Shown here: positions 51,113 to 59,615 of the stretch, in pieces
Numbering within the stretch: position 1 is the stretch's first letter
How the letters are laid out: each line of letters opens with the position of its first letter
Origin: Ruegeria atlantica
Lineage (GTDB): Bacteria; Pseudomonadota; Alphaproteobacteria; Rhodobacterales; Rhodobacteraceae
Direction: 5' to 3'
Assembly: GCF_013032505.1 (NCBI RefSeq)
Contig: NZ_WQCG01000006.1
Location: 1 to 64,000, forward strand
DNA length: 64,000 nucleotides
Position numbers and translations under genes: made by a program
The notes under the pieces: model-generated
What the model saw: only the letters and a program-made list of their open reading frames with translations
Told to the model about the DNA's origin: nothing
The model's database searches: none

Positions 51113-51275
51113 ACTTTACTCAGACAGGTAGCCACAGGAGGGCTTTTATGATTGTAGCGAAAACCCTTCAGGCAGACCGTTCCTGAGACCCATTCTCGAA
51201 CCTGCCTGAACACATCACCGATGGATGCGCGACCGCCATCCAGTCGGCTCGCTGTATCTGAACACAGGCAGACCA

Positions 51276-52304
51276 ATGTCTTCTACGCTTTCGGACCTGG
51301 GATGGTCCTCACACTTTGCCGCTCAACACGCGGCCAATCCTTCATGCGTTCCCTTTCGCATCACAGAAGTTCACCGCGACCGCCTAATCGGCGCAAATGA
51401 CAGTGGGGAAGCCCCGCTGCTAAGCCCGAACCGACCGACAGGCGACTTTGCCGTTGGTGACTGGGTGCTGGCGGATGATCAAAACCGCGTTCAGTACCTG
51501 CTGGACCGTCGAAGCCTTTTGAAACGCCGCGCCGCCGGAACCGGGGCCGAGGCTCAGTTGATTGCCGCTAATGTGGATGTGCTGTTCATCGTCAGTTCCT
51601 GCAATGCTGACTTCAACCTGGCCCGACTGGAACGATACTTGGCTTTGGCTCATCAAGCCGGCTGTTACCCGGTCGTCATCCTGACCAAGGCCGACACCTG
51701 CGCCGATCCAATCGAGTATTCCAAGCCTGCTGAAGCGCTGGCTCCGTTTTTGACTGTGCTGGCTGTCAATGCGCACGAACCGTCGGACGTGCAGCAAGTC
51801 CTGTCCTGGTGCACGGCGGGGCAGACCGCTGCATTGGTTGGTTCATCCGGTGTTGGCAAAACAACATTGGCCAACGCTATGACTGGTTTGGCTCAGGCAA
51901 CCTCCGGCATCCGCGAGGATGACGCGCGCGGGCGACACACCACAACTGCGCGCGCATTGCATCCAATGCAGAACGGCGGATGGCTGGTCGACACACCCGG
52001 TATGCGCGCCTTGCGGTTGCTAGACGCGCAGGATGGTGTCGATGAGGTTTTTTCCGACATTCTTGACCTGACTGAAACCTGCCGCTTTTCCGATTGTAAG
52101 CATCAGGCCGAACCGGGATGCGCCGTTCAGGACGCGATTGCCAACGGGTCACTGGACGCCGAGCGGTTGGAGCGTTGGCGAAAGCTGCGGCGAGAGGATG
52201 AACGGAACTCGGAAACAGTTGCACAGTCTCGCGCGCGCGATAAAGCCTTTGGCAAAATGGTACGGTCGGTGATGCAGGACAAGAAGTCCCGCAAAAGGCT
52301 GTAG
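51276..52304 (+). CDS. rsgA: Ribosome small-subunit GTPase RsgA
   Basis: Circularly permuted GTPase that assists late 30S maturation. The 342 residues have an OB-fold N-terminus, then the G motifs in permuted order: G4 LTKAD (about residues 127-131) before G1 GSSGVGKTT (about 187-195) and G3 DTPGMR; the C-terminal zinc site is CRFSDCKHQAEPGC. I start at MSSTLSDLGWSSHF, which matches relatives and has AGGCAG upstream; an ATG 17 codons earlier gives an untypical extension. It follows ffs after 160 bases and converges on a hydrolase gene. Confidence 0.94.
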   Translation: MSSTLSDLGWSSHFAAQHAANPSCVPFRITEVHRDRLIGANDSGEAPLLSPNRPTGDFAVGDWVLADDQNRVQYLLDRRSLLKRRAAGTGAEAQLIAANVDVLFIVSSCNADFNLARLERYLALAHQAGCYPVVILTKADTCADPIEYSKPAEALAPFLTVLAVNAHEPSDVQQVLSWCTAGQTAALVGSSGVGKTTLANAMTGLAQATSGIREDDARGRHTTTARALHPMQNGGWLVDTPGMRALRLLDAQDGVDEVFSDILDLTETCRFSDCKHQAEPGCAVQDAIANGSLDAERLERWRKLRREDERNSETVAQSRARDKAFGKMVRSVMQDKKSRKRL

Positions 52305-52312
52305 GTGCCAGA

Positions 52313-53170
52313 CTAGGCGATCAACCGGGGCCAGATGGCTGCATTTCGGCGCGCAAATGCACCGATGTGGCCGACCTCGGCCAATCCAAAGTCCTTCGGC
52401 GACAGTTGATGCCGGCACGCTTTGGGACCGTAAAGATCGGCCAAGCGCCATACCGCGTTCGGAGGCACCACCTGATCATCATCCATTGTGAAAAGATCGA
52501 CGGGTGTTTCCGACGCGGCCCAACGGGCATCTGGAAGGGTTTTGCCGATATCTGGCACGTAGTTCAGCGCATTGGTGCACCATTTGCGCCATTGCCAATA
52601 GACGTCTGCGGGAAGGTCCGAGCCGAACCCAAGCGCCTTGCCCGGCAGGTATCCCAGCACCTTTACCAGTAATGGCGGGTGGCCGTACCAGAACATTGTC
52701 GCCAGCGCGCGGTAAGGCCAGGGGTGGTCGGATAGCGTCACCAGCCCAGAGCAGACACAAATCATCCTGTCGATCTGGTCGATATCCGGCTGAATTGGTC
52801 CCAGCATTCCGCCGACCGAGTGGCCAATGCTCCACTGCTGAGCGGCCGGAAATCTGCGTCGCATTTCAGCCCGCGCTGCAGGCATGTCGATCAGCGCCCA
52901 GTCGGCCATCGTGGCCCGCGAATCGCGCAGATGCCCACGCCGCGAGTGACCAAAGTCTCGATAGTCATAGGTCAGGCAAGCCATGCCGTGTTCCGCCGCC
53001 AGCCACTGTGCAAAATGCTGATAATAGTCGCGCGGAACGCCAGTTGCTCCGTGGATCACAACCGCCACGTCTGGCGCATACGCGGGCATGTACAACCGCG
53101 CGGAAAGATCAGACTTCCCGGCAGGAAACGCAAAATCCTCGGTCAATACGGCCGGAGTGTTGTCCAACAT
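52313..53170 (-). CDS. Alpha/beta hydrolase
   Basis: A 285-residue serine hydrolase. The oxyanion segment VVIHGATGVPRDYYQHFAQW comes first, the nucleophile elbow is GHSVGG (Ser near residue 120), and late acidic and His candidates lie in FTMDDDQVVPP and EVGHIGAF. Substrate unknown; no signal peptide. I start at MLDNTPAVLTEDF, which has GAGGA just upstream, instead of an ATG 47 codons earlier. It converges on rsgA with 8 bases between and diverges from the cobalamin-riboswitch unit. Confidence 0.85.
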   Translation of the reverse strand: MLDNTPAVLTEDFAFPAGKSDLSARLYMPAYAPDVAVVIHGATGVPRDYYQHFAQWLAAEHGMACLTYDYRDFGHSRRGHLRDSRATMADWALIDMPAARAEMRRRFPAAQQWSIGHSVGGMLGPIQPDIDQIDRMICVCSGLVTLSDHPWPYRALATMFWYGHPPLLVKVLGYLPGKALGFGSDLPADVYWQWRKWCTNALNYVPDIGKTLPDARWAASETPVDLFTMDDDQVVPPNAVWRLADLYGPKACRHQLSPKDFGLAEVGHIGAFARRNAAIWPRLIA

Positions 53171-53293
53171 GGCGTCCTCGCATGCATCTGAACTATTCGG
53201 TTCACATATGGCATATCGGCGCTTTTGCCCGGATAAAGTCAACAGATTTTCAAAGTGACCATGCGTCCTTTTGAACGACGGGAAACAGCCCGC

Positions 53294-53323
53294 TTGACTC
53301 AAGCCACCCACACCCGCTAGCGA
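53294..53323 (+). promoter_or_regulatory. Predicted promoter of the riboswitch unit
   Basis: TTGACT (53294-53299) and TAGCGA (53318-53323), 18 bases apart. The expected transcription start, about 53330, is exactly where the P1 stem of the riboswitch begins. Confidence 0.5.
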
Positions 53324-53329
53324 TTACGT

Positions 53330-53520
53330 GATGGTTCTCGTCCTTATATTGGGACGGGATGAAAAGGGAACACGGTGCGGTCCAACCCGGCGATGCCGGA
53401 GCGGACCAAGGCCGCGACTGCCCCCGCAACTGTAAGCGGTGAGCAATGCCGAAACACCACTGGTCGAAAGACTGGGAAGGTCGGCAAAGCGATGACCCGC
53501 AAGTCAGGAGACCTGCCATC
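53330..53520 (+). promoter_or_regulatory. Cobalamin (B12) riboswitch
   Basis: All hallmark parts are present in order: the P1 strand GATGG (53330-53334) pairs with CCATC (53516-53520); GGGAACACGGTGCGG; the core GCGACTGCCCCCGCAACTGT; AAGCGGTGAGC; the CCACTGG segment; GGGAAGGTCGGC; and the B12-box end GATGACCCGCAAGTCAGGAG with ACCTGCC. The RNA binds adenosyl- or other cobalamins and lowers expression of the gene downstream when B12 is plentiful. The next gene starts 98 bases later. Confidence 0.95.
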
Positions 53521-53540
53521 AAAGAAAAAACCGAAACTCG

Positions 53541-53612
53541 GGCGGGGTGTCCGGGCAGGTCTTCAGTTGACTGAAATACCTGTTCCACGTCCCCCGCCTA
53601 CCGCGCGGAGGG
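53541..53612 (+). promoter_or_regulatory. Expression platform: alternative pairing that can sequester the ribosome binding site
   Basis: CCCCCGC (53591-53597) can pair with GCGG-A-GGG (53605-53612), which contains the Shine-Dalgarno sequence GGAGGG of the next gene. The same C-rich strand, CCCCGCC (53592-53598), is perfectly complementary to GGCGGGG (53541-53547). The two pairings exclude each other, as expected for a translational on/off switch. Confidence 0.6.
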
Positions 53613-53618
53613 CGCATT

Positions 53619-54026
53619 ATGATCTGGAAGACAACGACCCATGAGTTCACTGCCACGCTTTGCCAGAAAACGGGTAAGACCTGTCCGGCATTGGCACGAA
53701 TGGCGCGGGCTCTGACTGACGCAATATCAACAGCACAACCGGTAACAACGAGCACATTCGAGGTGGACGGTTCCAGCGAACTGACCCATTGCGGCGAGGG
53801 CTGCACGGCTCGGTTTCGCGCCAGCCCGTCCCGGATCAGGGTCTATTGCGGCGCGAACGCAGACGACTCGGCAGATATGTTGGACGATTACGCCGATATG
53901 ATGTTCAGCACTGAATTCGCCACGCTGCCAACAGGTGTATTGACCACTTTGCCTTGCGCAATGCTCGAGGCATCGGCTCTTGCGCCGCGGGCGTCACAGC
54001 ACATTGTGCAGCAGGCAACAGCCTGA
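53619..54026 (+). CDS. DUF1636-like small cysteine protein under a B12 riboswitch
   Basis: A 135-residue protein with Cys at 15, 22, 58, 62, 77 and 113. The spacing and flanking sequence (LCQKTGKTCPALARMARAL; HCGEGCTARFRA; then a DDSADMLDDYADMMF helix) resemble the thioredoxin-like ferredoxin proteins of DUF1636, which occur in cobalamin gene clusters. The similarity is by eye only. GGAGGG seven bases before the ATG is a strong ribosome binding site that can be masked by the upstream switch. No cob, btu or cobalt-transport gene follows; the next gene is on the other strand. Its control by B12 implies a role in cobalamin or cobalt metabolism, or in a B12-independent substitute. Confidence 0.7.
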   Translation: MIWKTTTHEFTATLCQKTGKTCPALARMARALTDAISTAQPVTTSTFEVDGSSELTHCGEGCTARFRASPSRIRVYCGANADDSADMLDDYADMMFSTEFATLPTGVLTTLPCAMLEASALAPRASQHIVQQATA

Positions 54027-54033
54027 TTTTGAT

Positions 54034-54531
54034 TCACCGGTTGCCCTGGGCCTGCTTCATGGCCCAGGCCATTTGTTGATCCGTTTCCACCGCGCATGGT
54101 CGGGCCAAGCGCAACCGGTCTAATGCCTGGTTTGCGTCTTCGCCGCTTTCTATCATAAGCCTCAGCACGACCATCCCCGATCGACCACAGCCGCCCCGGC
54201 AATGCACCAGCACACGTCCCCCGTCGGACAGTATTTGTCGCGCGGTTGCGCTTACCTTCGGCCAAAGAGCTTCGACTTTCGATGGAGGCGTACCAAAATC
54301 CTCGATAGGAAGATGCATCCAGATCGCGGACTTGCTTTGAACATCCTGACCCAAGCCCTCTGCACCCAGCCGCTGCATCTCGGCCTCAGTGGTCATGGAT
54401 ACAACCAGATTGGGGTTCCAGTCGTATATCACCGTCAAATCCTCCGCATATCCGCCGTCGCCACCCGGCAGAGGGGACAATGCCAAGATGCCCGAACCAA
54501 CGCACAGCGGGTATATTGCAAATTTTGCCAA
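54034..54531 (-). CDS. Dual-specificity/tyrosine phosphatase-like protein
   Basis: A 165-residue protein with the cysteine-phosphatase P-loop HCRGGCGRSG (Cys111, Arg117) and an upstream acidic candidate in LPIEDFGTPP (about 75-83), which fits the general acid loop of small dual-specificity phosphatases. The N-terminus LCVGSGILALSPLPGGDG resembles related bacterial members. The substrate could be phosphotyrosine, phosphoserine or a phospholipid. It converges on the riboswitch-controlled gene with 7 bases between and diverges from dnaX. Confidence 0.85.
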   Translation of the reverse strand: MAKFAIYPLCVGSGILALSPLPGGDGGYAEDLTVIYDWNPNLVVSMTTEAEMQRLGAEGLGQDVQSKSAIWMHLPIEDFGTPPSKVEALWPKVSATARQILSDGGRVLVHCRGGCGRSGMVVLRLMIESGEDANQALDRLRLARPCAVETDQQMAWAMKQAQGNR

Positions 54532-54688
54532 CGCTCGCGCTCCTTTTGTCTTCGGCCCGCCCGACCATGAGTGCCGGTTTAAACTGACTGCCGAAGTAGT
54601 CCAAAACGAAATTACTCAAAGCCTGCTGTGGACGCGAGCGGCGCGGGTCTCTACGCTGCGTTTCTGACACGAATCCGACAGAGCAGAC

Positions 54689-56440
54689 ATGACCGAAACG
54701 CCCAGCCCCGCCTATCAGGTTCTTGCCCGCAAGTACCGCCCCGAAACCTTTGCAGATCTGGTTGGACAGGACGCAATGGTGCGCACGCTGAAAAACGCGT
54801 TCGAGGCGGACCGGATCGCGCAAGCCTTCATCATGACTGGTATTCGCGGTACAGGTAAAACCACCACGGCACGGATCATCGCCAAAGGCATGAACTGCAT
54901 CGGCCCGGATGGCGAAGGCAAACCAACGACTGAGCCTTGCGGCCAGTGCGAGCACTGCGTTGCCATTATGGAAGGCCGCCATGTCGACGTGATGGAAATG
55001 GACGCCGCTAGTCGCACCGGCGTCAATGATATCCGCGAAATCATCGACAGTGTCCGTTACCGTGCCGCCAGCGCGCGCTATAAGATCTACATCATCGACG
55101 AAGTTCACATGCTGTCGACCAGCGCCTTCAATGCGCTGCTCAAAACGCTCGAGGAACCGCCCGAGCATGTGAAGTTCATTTTTGCGACAACCGAAATCCG
55201 CAAGGTGCCGGTGACCGTGCTGTCCCGCTGCCAGCGGTTCGACCTGCGCCGGATCGAACCTGAGGACATGATCGGTCTGCTCAACAAGATCGCTGCGGCG
55301 GAAAACGCGCAGATTGCAGAAGACGCGCTGGCATTGATCACGCGCGCGGCCGAAGGCTCTGCGCGCGATGCGACCTCGCTGTTGGATCAGGCGATCTCAC
55401 ATGGTGCGGGGGAAACCAGCGCCGATCAGGTTCGCGCAATGCTGGGCCTCGCGGATCGCGGGCGGGTGCTGGATCTGATGGATATGATCCTGCGTGGAGA
55501 TGCGGCGGGGGCATTGACTGAGCTGAGCGGTCAATATGCCGAAGGTGCCGATCCGCTAGCCGTACTGCGGGATTTGGCGGAAATCACTCACTGGGTCTCT
55601 GTGGTGAAAATCACGCCGGACGCCGCTGAGGACCCAACCGTCTCACCTGATGAACGCGCGCGCGGTCAACAGATGTCCGAGGCGCTACCGATGCGGGTAT
55701 TGACGCGGATGTGGCAAATGCTGCTGAAAGCGCTGGAAGAAGTCTCTGCTGCACCCAACGCGATGATGGCGGCAGAAATGGCCATTATTCGCCTGACCCA
55801 CGTGGCCGATCTGCCAAGTCCGGAAGAACTTATTAAACGGCTGCAAGACGCGCCTCCTTCCCCGCCGAATGGAGGGCCCGGCGGCGGTGTAGCCGTGCCG
55901 AGTCATGCGCCCACGCAGACGACGCCGTCGGCGCATCTTTCGGCGCAACGCGGCCCGGCAGGCGCACCCACCGCAGCATTGGCCCAAGACATCCAGACTG
56001 CGCTGGCGCGTTATCCGACCTTCGAACACGTGGTCGAACTGATCCGCACCAACCGGGACGTTAAATTGTTGGTCGAGGTCGAAAACGGCGTGCGCCTGGT
56101 CTCGTATTCCCCGGGCCGGATCGAATTCACACCCACTGACAACGCCCCGACGGATCTGGCGCAAAGACTTGGTTCGGCATTGCAACGCTGGACTGGGAAC
56201 CGATGGGCTGTTTCAATTGTGGCCGACGGAGACGCCGCGACAATCGCCGAGGTCCGCGATGCAGCCGATCTGGCACTTAAAGCGCAAGCTGAACAACATC
56301 CAATGGTTCAAGCCGTTCTGATGCAATTTCCAAAAGCGCGCATCAAGCGGATCGAAACTCCGGAAGAACGCGCGGCCAAGGTCGAAACCGAAGCCCTGCC
56401 TGAGGTCGAAGACGAGTGGGACCCGTTCGAAGAAGACTGA
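54689..56440 (+). CDS. dnaX: DNA polymerase III subunits gamma/tau
   Basis: Clamp-loader ATPase of the replicative polymerase, 583 residues. The N-terminus has QVLARKYRPETFADLVGQD and Walker A GIRGTGKTT (51-59); a zinc site follows (CGQCEHC), then Walker B IYIIDEVHMLS, the sensor FATTEIRKVPVTVLSRCQRF and domain III. A Pro/Gly-rich linker (about 390-430) leads to the tau C-terminal part that contacts the polymerase and helicase. I see no slippery A-run of the E. coli kind, so a separate gamma form is not predicted. It heads dnaX-ybaB-recR. Confidence 0.96.
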   Translation: MTETPSPAYQVLARKYRPETFADLVGQDAMVRTLKNAFEADRIAQAFIMTGIRGTGKTTTARIIAKGMNCIGPDGEGKPTTEPCGQCEHCVAIMEGRHVDVMEMDAASRTGVNDIREIIDSVRYRAASARYKIYIIDEVHMLSTSAFNALLKTLEEPPEHVKFIFATTEIRKVPVTVLSRCQRFDLRRIEPEDMIGLLNKIAAAENAQIAEDALALITRAAEGSARDATSLLDQAISHGAGETSADQVRAMLGLADRGRVLDLMDMILRGDAAGALTELSGQYAEGADPLAVLRDLAEITHWVSVVKITPDAAEDPTVSPDERARGQQMSEALPMRVLTRMWQMLLKALEEVSAAPNAMMAAEMAIIRLTHVADLPSPEELIKRLQDAPPSPPNGGPGGGVAVPSHAPTQTTPSAHLSAQRGPAGAPTAALAQDIQTALARYPTFEHVVELIRTNRDVKLLVEVENGVRLVSYSPGRIEFTPTDNAPTDLAQRLGSALQRWTGNRWAVSIVADGDAATIAEVRDAADLALKAQAEQHPMVQAVLMQFPKARIKRIETPEERAAKVETEALPEVEDEWDPFEED

Positions 56441-56589
56441 TCTTTGCGGCTAAACTGGAAACACTCCCGGGCCCAAGGCGAGGAAAGGTCTTGCTATAGG
56501 CCTTGACGACAGGCGGGAGAAGCTCTCCCCTTGTACCCTAACGGCGGCATCCGTATTTAGGCGGCAAACCGAATTGCAGGAGAATAGAA

Positions 56590-56934
56590 ATGCTCAAAGG
56601 ACTCGGCGGTCTGGGCGATATGGCCAAGATGATGAAATCCGCACAGGATTTGCAGACCAAGATGACGGACATGCAGGAAGAGCTGAACAACATGATGGTT
56701 GTCGGCGAATCCGGCGCGGGGCTGGTGAAAGCCACCGCCACAGCAAAAGGCGAGCTGAAAGGTCTGGATATCGACCCGTCGATCTTCAATGGTGACGACA
56801 AGGAAGTTGTCGAAGATCTGATCCTGGCGGCCATCAAGGATGCACAGACCAAAGCGGCCGAACGCTCGCAGGCGGAAATGGCAAAGCTGACCGAAAGCAT
56901 GGGTCTGCCCGCAGACATCAAGCTGCCGTTCTGA
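56590..56934 (+). CDS. ybaB: YbaB/EbfC nucleoid-associated protein
   Basis: A 114-residue DNA-binding protein of the YbaB/EbfC family, with the typical Met/Lys-rich first helix (MAKMMKSAQDLQTKMTDMQE) and the central beta strands VVGESGAGLVKATATAKGEL. It usually sits between dnaX and recR, as here, and is linked to nucleoid organisation and DNA repair. The ATG is preceded by GCAGGAG. The 149-base gap from dnaX contains a small GGGAGAAGCTCTCCC hairpin but no gene. Confidence 0.95.
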   Translation: MLKGLGGLGDMAKMMKSAQDLQTKMTDMQEELNNMMVVGESGAGLVKATATAKGELKGLDIDPSIFNGDDKEVVEDLILAAIKDAQTKAAERSQAEMAKLTESMGLPADIKLPF

Positions 56935-56956
56935 TAGACACTCGTGACGACCCAAA

Positions 56957-56983
56957 GGCCGGGCAGCCCTGCCCGGCCCTTTT
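56957..56983 (+). terminator. Terminator-like hairpin between ybaB and recR
   Basis: GGCCGGGCA and TGCCCGGCC form a 9-bp stem with a 4-base loop, followed by CTTTT. It lies 16 bases before the recR start, so it would reduce recR relative to ybaB; the recR ribosome binding site follows directly. Confidence 0.6.
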
Positions 56984-56998
56984 GCAGGAGCACGCGCG

Positions 56999-57592
56999 TT
57001 GAGTTCGAACAGCGATATCGACAATCTGATCGACCTGATGGCCAAGCTGCCCGGCCTCGGGCCTCGCTCGGCCCGTCGCGCGGTACTGCACCTGATCCGC
57101 AAACGCGCCCTGCTGCTGACGCCCCTCTCCGACGCGATGCAGCAAGTGGCCATCACCGCCCGCGAATGCCTGAACTGCGGCAACGTGGGCACGACAGATA
57201 TCTGTGACATTTGCGATAGCGAGGATCGTGCAACCGGAGAGTTGTGCGTGGTCGAAGATGTGGCAGACCTTTGGGCGATGGAGCGTGCCGGTGTGTTCAA
57301 AGGCCGCTATCACGTTCTGGGCGGCACATTGTCGGCTCTGGATGGGGTCGGACCGGACGAACTGCGCATTCCCCGACTCAAGGATCGGGTGATGGCCGAG
57401 GGGATTTCTGAGGTCATTCTGGCCCTAAATGCCACTGTCGATGGCCAGACCACCGCCCACTACATCGCGGATCAGTTGGAGGGACAGGTCCGCCTGACCT
57501 CACTGGCGCAGGGTGTGCCTATTGGGGGTGAGCTGGATTATCTGGACGACGGGACGATTACCGCCGCCCTGAGGGCACGAAAGGAGCTCTGA
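56999..57592 (+). CDS. recR: Recombination protein RecR
   Basis: Subunit of the RecFOR pathway that helps load RecA on gapped DNA. The 197 residues have the helix-hairpin-helix segment ([15 protein letters not shown]), a Cys4 zinc finger ([16 protein letters not shown]) and the Toprim domain ([19 protein letters not shown]). The start is TTG with AGGAG nine bases upstream. Its position after ybaB is standard. Confidence 0.95.
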   Translation: MSSNSDIDNLIDLMAKLPGLGPRSARRAVLHLIRKRALLLTPLSDAMQQVAITARECLNCGNVGTTDICDICDSEDRATGELCVVEDVADLWAMERAGVFKGRYHVLGGTLSALDGVGPDELRIPRLKDRVMAEGISEVILALNATVDGQTTAHYIADQLEGQVRLTSLAQGVPIGGELDYLDDGTITAALRARKEL

Positions 57593-57662
57593 ACCTTTTG
57601 ATACGGCGACAACCGGGCAGCATTCGCCTCTTCCGGTTGCACACCAAGGTCTGCTCTGTTTG

Positions 57663-58160
57663 TCAGGTGTATGCACCCGACGAATACGTCAATTCATAGG
57701 AATGGCTGTATATCTCAAAGACGATACCAAATGGGTCTTCGACGTAGACCATACGGTAGGGTTTCTCACCGGGATAATAGTATCGGATCGGCATCCGTTG
57801 TTTGCCGCCGGCCGCCACGATTTTTTCTACCAGGCCTTCGACATCCGGGTCCTGGACACAAAAATGAAACGTACCGTTCTGGCGAAAATCGATATTGTTT
57901 TCAGGCACATAATTCCCGTGAAACTCGAAAATCTCAAAACCAATGCGATCAGCGGTCGCAAGATGCGCAATACGCAGTTTTTTCCATTCCGGGCCAAACA
58001 CATCAGTGCACATGACACCGATATCCGTGTCATCCTCTACCACGTCTGTTGGTGGCATGATTACGTAAAAACCAAGGACTTCGGAGTAGAATTTTACGGC
58101 CTCGTCAACGTTTGGGACGGACAATCCGATGTGAGAAAATGTTCTTGGATGTTGCGGCAT
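57663..58160 (-). CDS. VOC-family (glyoxalase/dioxygenase-like) protein
   Basis: A 165-residue protein of the vicinal-oxygen-chelate fold: FSHIGLSVPNVDEAVKFYSE near the start gives the first metal His, and the second half has GTFHFCVQDPDVEGLVEKI and VEDPFGIVFEIYSHSYE with a Glu ligand. Such proteins include glyoxalases, dioxygenases and resistance proteins; this one cannot be assigned further. AGGAG lies 7 bases before the ATG. Confidence 0.85.
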   Translation of the reverse strand: MPQHPRTFSHIGLSVPNVDEAVKFYSEVLGFYVIMPPTDVVEDDTDIGVMCTDVFGPEWKKLRIAHLATADRIGFEIFEFHGNYVPENNIDFRQNGTFHFCVQDPDVEGLVEKIVAAGGKQRMPIRYYYPGEKPYRMVYVEDPFGIVFEIYSHSYELTYSSGAYT

Positions 58161-58358
58161 GGCACGCTCCTTAGTTTTATGGAGCGAAAACTATTGTGCC
58201 ACAGCCGAGTTTCAAGCGTTTGCCCTGCGAGGCATAGCCGGGTTCCACTATGCACATAGGTCTTTGTTCGCGGCCGCATCAATCAAGAATGGCCTTTGCC
58301 TCCTTCACGCGGCGTGTACTATGGCGGCGACCTTATCCATTTGATATTGGAAACTGTT

Positions 58359-58847
58359 ATGAAACGCCTTTTTGCCTTCGCGCTTACCGCCTTCACAGCC
58401 ACCGCCGCATTTTCGCAGGAACTGATCGACAAAGGCTTTGTCGAGGGCTGGAACATTATGATGGACCCAGCGCTCGGAAATGGCTGTCTGATTCAAACGA
58501 TTTATCAGGATCTCTCGGTCGTGCGGTTGGGCTATGATGCATTGGATAATCGCGGGTATTTCGCCGTCTACAACAAGGCGTGGGGCGATATTAAGCAAGG
58601 TGAAAGTTATCCGATCCGTTTCGACCTTGACGGCAAAAGCTATGACGCCACGGCCATCGGCTTCAATCAGCGTGACGTGCCTGGCGCGACTGTGTTTTTC
58701 ACCGACCGCAGCTTCGTCAACGCAATTGCCCAGAACAAGACCATGACGGTTTACAACCCTGCGGGTGAGACGGTGATGGCGATTGATCTGAAAGGCACGG
58801 CCAAAGCGCTGGAATATGCGCGAGAGTGCCAGAACAGGAAACTCTAA
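58359..58847 (+). CDS. Small exported protein of unknown function
   Basis: A 162-residue protein with a clear signal peptide (MKRLFAFALTAFTATAAFSQ, cleavage after Ala-Phe-Ser). The mature part (FVEGWNIMMDPALGNGCLIQ, then GYFAVYNKAWGDI) looks beta-rich and has two cysteines. I do not recognise a family beyond similarity to other small periplasmic proteins of Rhodobacteraceae. The internal ATG, with GGAAA upstream, gives the signal peptide at the N-terminus. Its stop codon overlaps that of the convergent RNase gene. The 198-base gap before it shows no other feature. Confidence 0.75.
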   Translation: MKRLFAFALTAFTATAAFSQELIDKGFVEGWNIMMDPALGNGCLIQTIYQDLSVVRLGYDALDNRGYFAVYNKAWGDIKQGESYPIRFDLDGKSYDATAIGFNQRDVPGATVFFTDRSFVNAIAQNKTMTVYNPAGETVMAIDLKGTAKALEYARECQNRKL

Positions 58848-59485
58848 CGAATCGGATCGAACAACGCGTCTTTGGCCGTACAATCGCGGATCACGTCACG
58901 ACCACAGGGAACAGGTTCAAGGTCGCGCGACAAGCACAGGCGAACCTCTTCGATATAGCCCTGCTTGCAGGTCACCGTAATCATGTCGCGCTCAAGACCC
59001 GGGTTCGCTTTCAAAAACGCCTCTTCGACGACCGAAGCGGGCAATTTGACCGAAGCATCCAGCTTGCGGAACACCTGGGGACGCTCAACCCCCTCATACG
59101 CCTGCCGGGACAGTGCATAATAGTCGGGCGCACTGAGGCCCGAGCAGGTCCCGTGCTTTTTCCATTGATGCCATGCCAAACCGGAACTGCCCTGAATATC
59201 GGTCATTTCGCGGGTCATGGCCCGAGAAGGCGGAGCTTCAGGCGTACGGCAGAACGCTGGCCAGCCCTGATGGTATTGAGGCCACAGACCGTGCAAAATC
59301 CAACCGTGGTCGTGCCGCGTGTCGCATTGGTCCGATCCACGCGCATCACCTTCCCGGGCGCACCAATTCGGCGACCAGCTGAGCGACAGGACATAGTAAT
59401 CGAACTCACCCGATTTTTCGCCATCTCCCAGCGCCGCCATTGCGCCAAACACCCACGAAAACAGCCCCAAAACAACCCAGCGCAT
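58844..59485 (-). CDS. Ribonuclease T2 family protein
   Basis: Secreted RNase of 213 residues. After a signal peptide (MRWVVLGLFSWVFGAMAALG) come FDYYVLSLSWSPNWC, the first catalytic segment HGLWPQ (65-70, catalytic His65) and the second, WHQWKKHGTC (105-114). In the second segment the family consensus is H-E-W-x-K-H-G-T-C; here the catalytic Glu is Gln107, while both His are kept. Eight or so cysteines suggest disulphides. AGAGG lies just before the ATG; the frame extends far upstream but that part is noncoding. It converges on the small exported protein with overlapping stops. Confidence 0.9.
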   Translation of the reverse strand: MRWVVLGLFSWVFGAMAALGDGEKSGEFDYYVLSLSWSPNWCAREGDARGSDQCDTRHDHGWILHGLWPQYHQGWPAFCRTPEAPPSRAMTREMTDIQGSSGLAWHQWKKHGTCSGLSAPDYYALSRQAYEGVERPQVFRKLDASVKLPASVVEEAFLKANPGLERDMITVTCKQGYIEEVRLCLSRDLEPVPCGRDVIRDCTAKDALFDPIR

Positions 59486-59615
59486 TCGCCTCTTCCCTTC
59501 TTGCCTTGGCGCGACTATATACAGCCCAAGTTCCCCGACAACGGAAACCTGCCCCAAAACCTCGGGGCCGCCGAATTCCGGCGACGGGACAGATGTATTT
59601 ATAGGAGACGGGCTG

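Noticed and set aside
53375..53644. Short open frame overlapping the cobalamin riboswitch
   Set aside because: The conserved RNA explains the sequence; no ribosome binding site, and it overlaps the start of the real gene.
54034..54531. Phosphatase gene as a second member of the B12-controlled unit
   Set aside because: It lies on the opposite strand and converges on the riboswitch-controlled gene.
56441..56589. Possible small RNA between dnaX and ybaB
   Set aside because: Only one short hairpin (GGGAG-AAG-CTCCC type) and no promoter or terminator; ordinary spacer is the simpler view.
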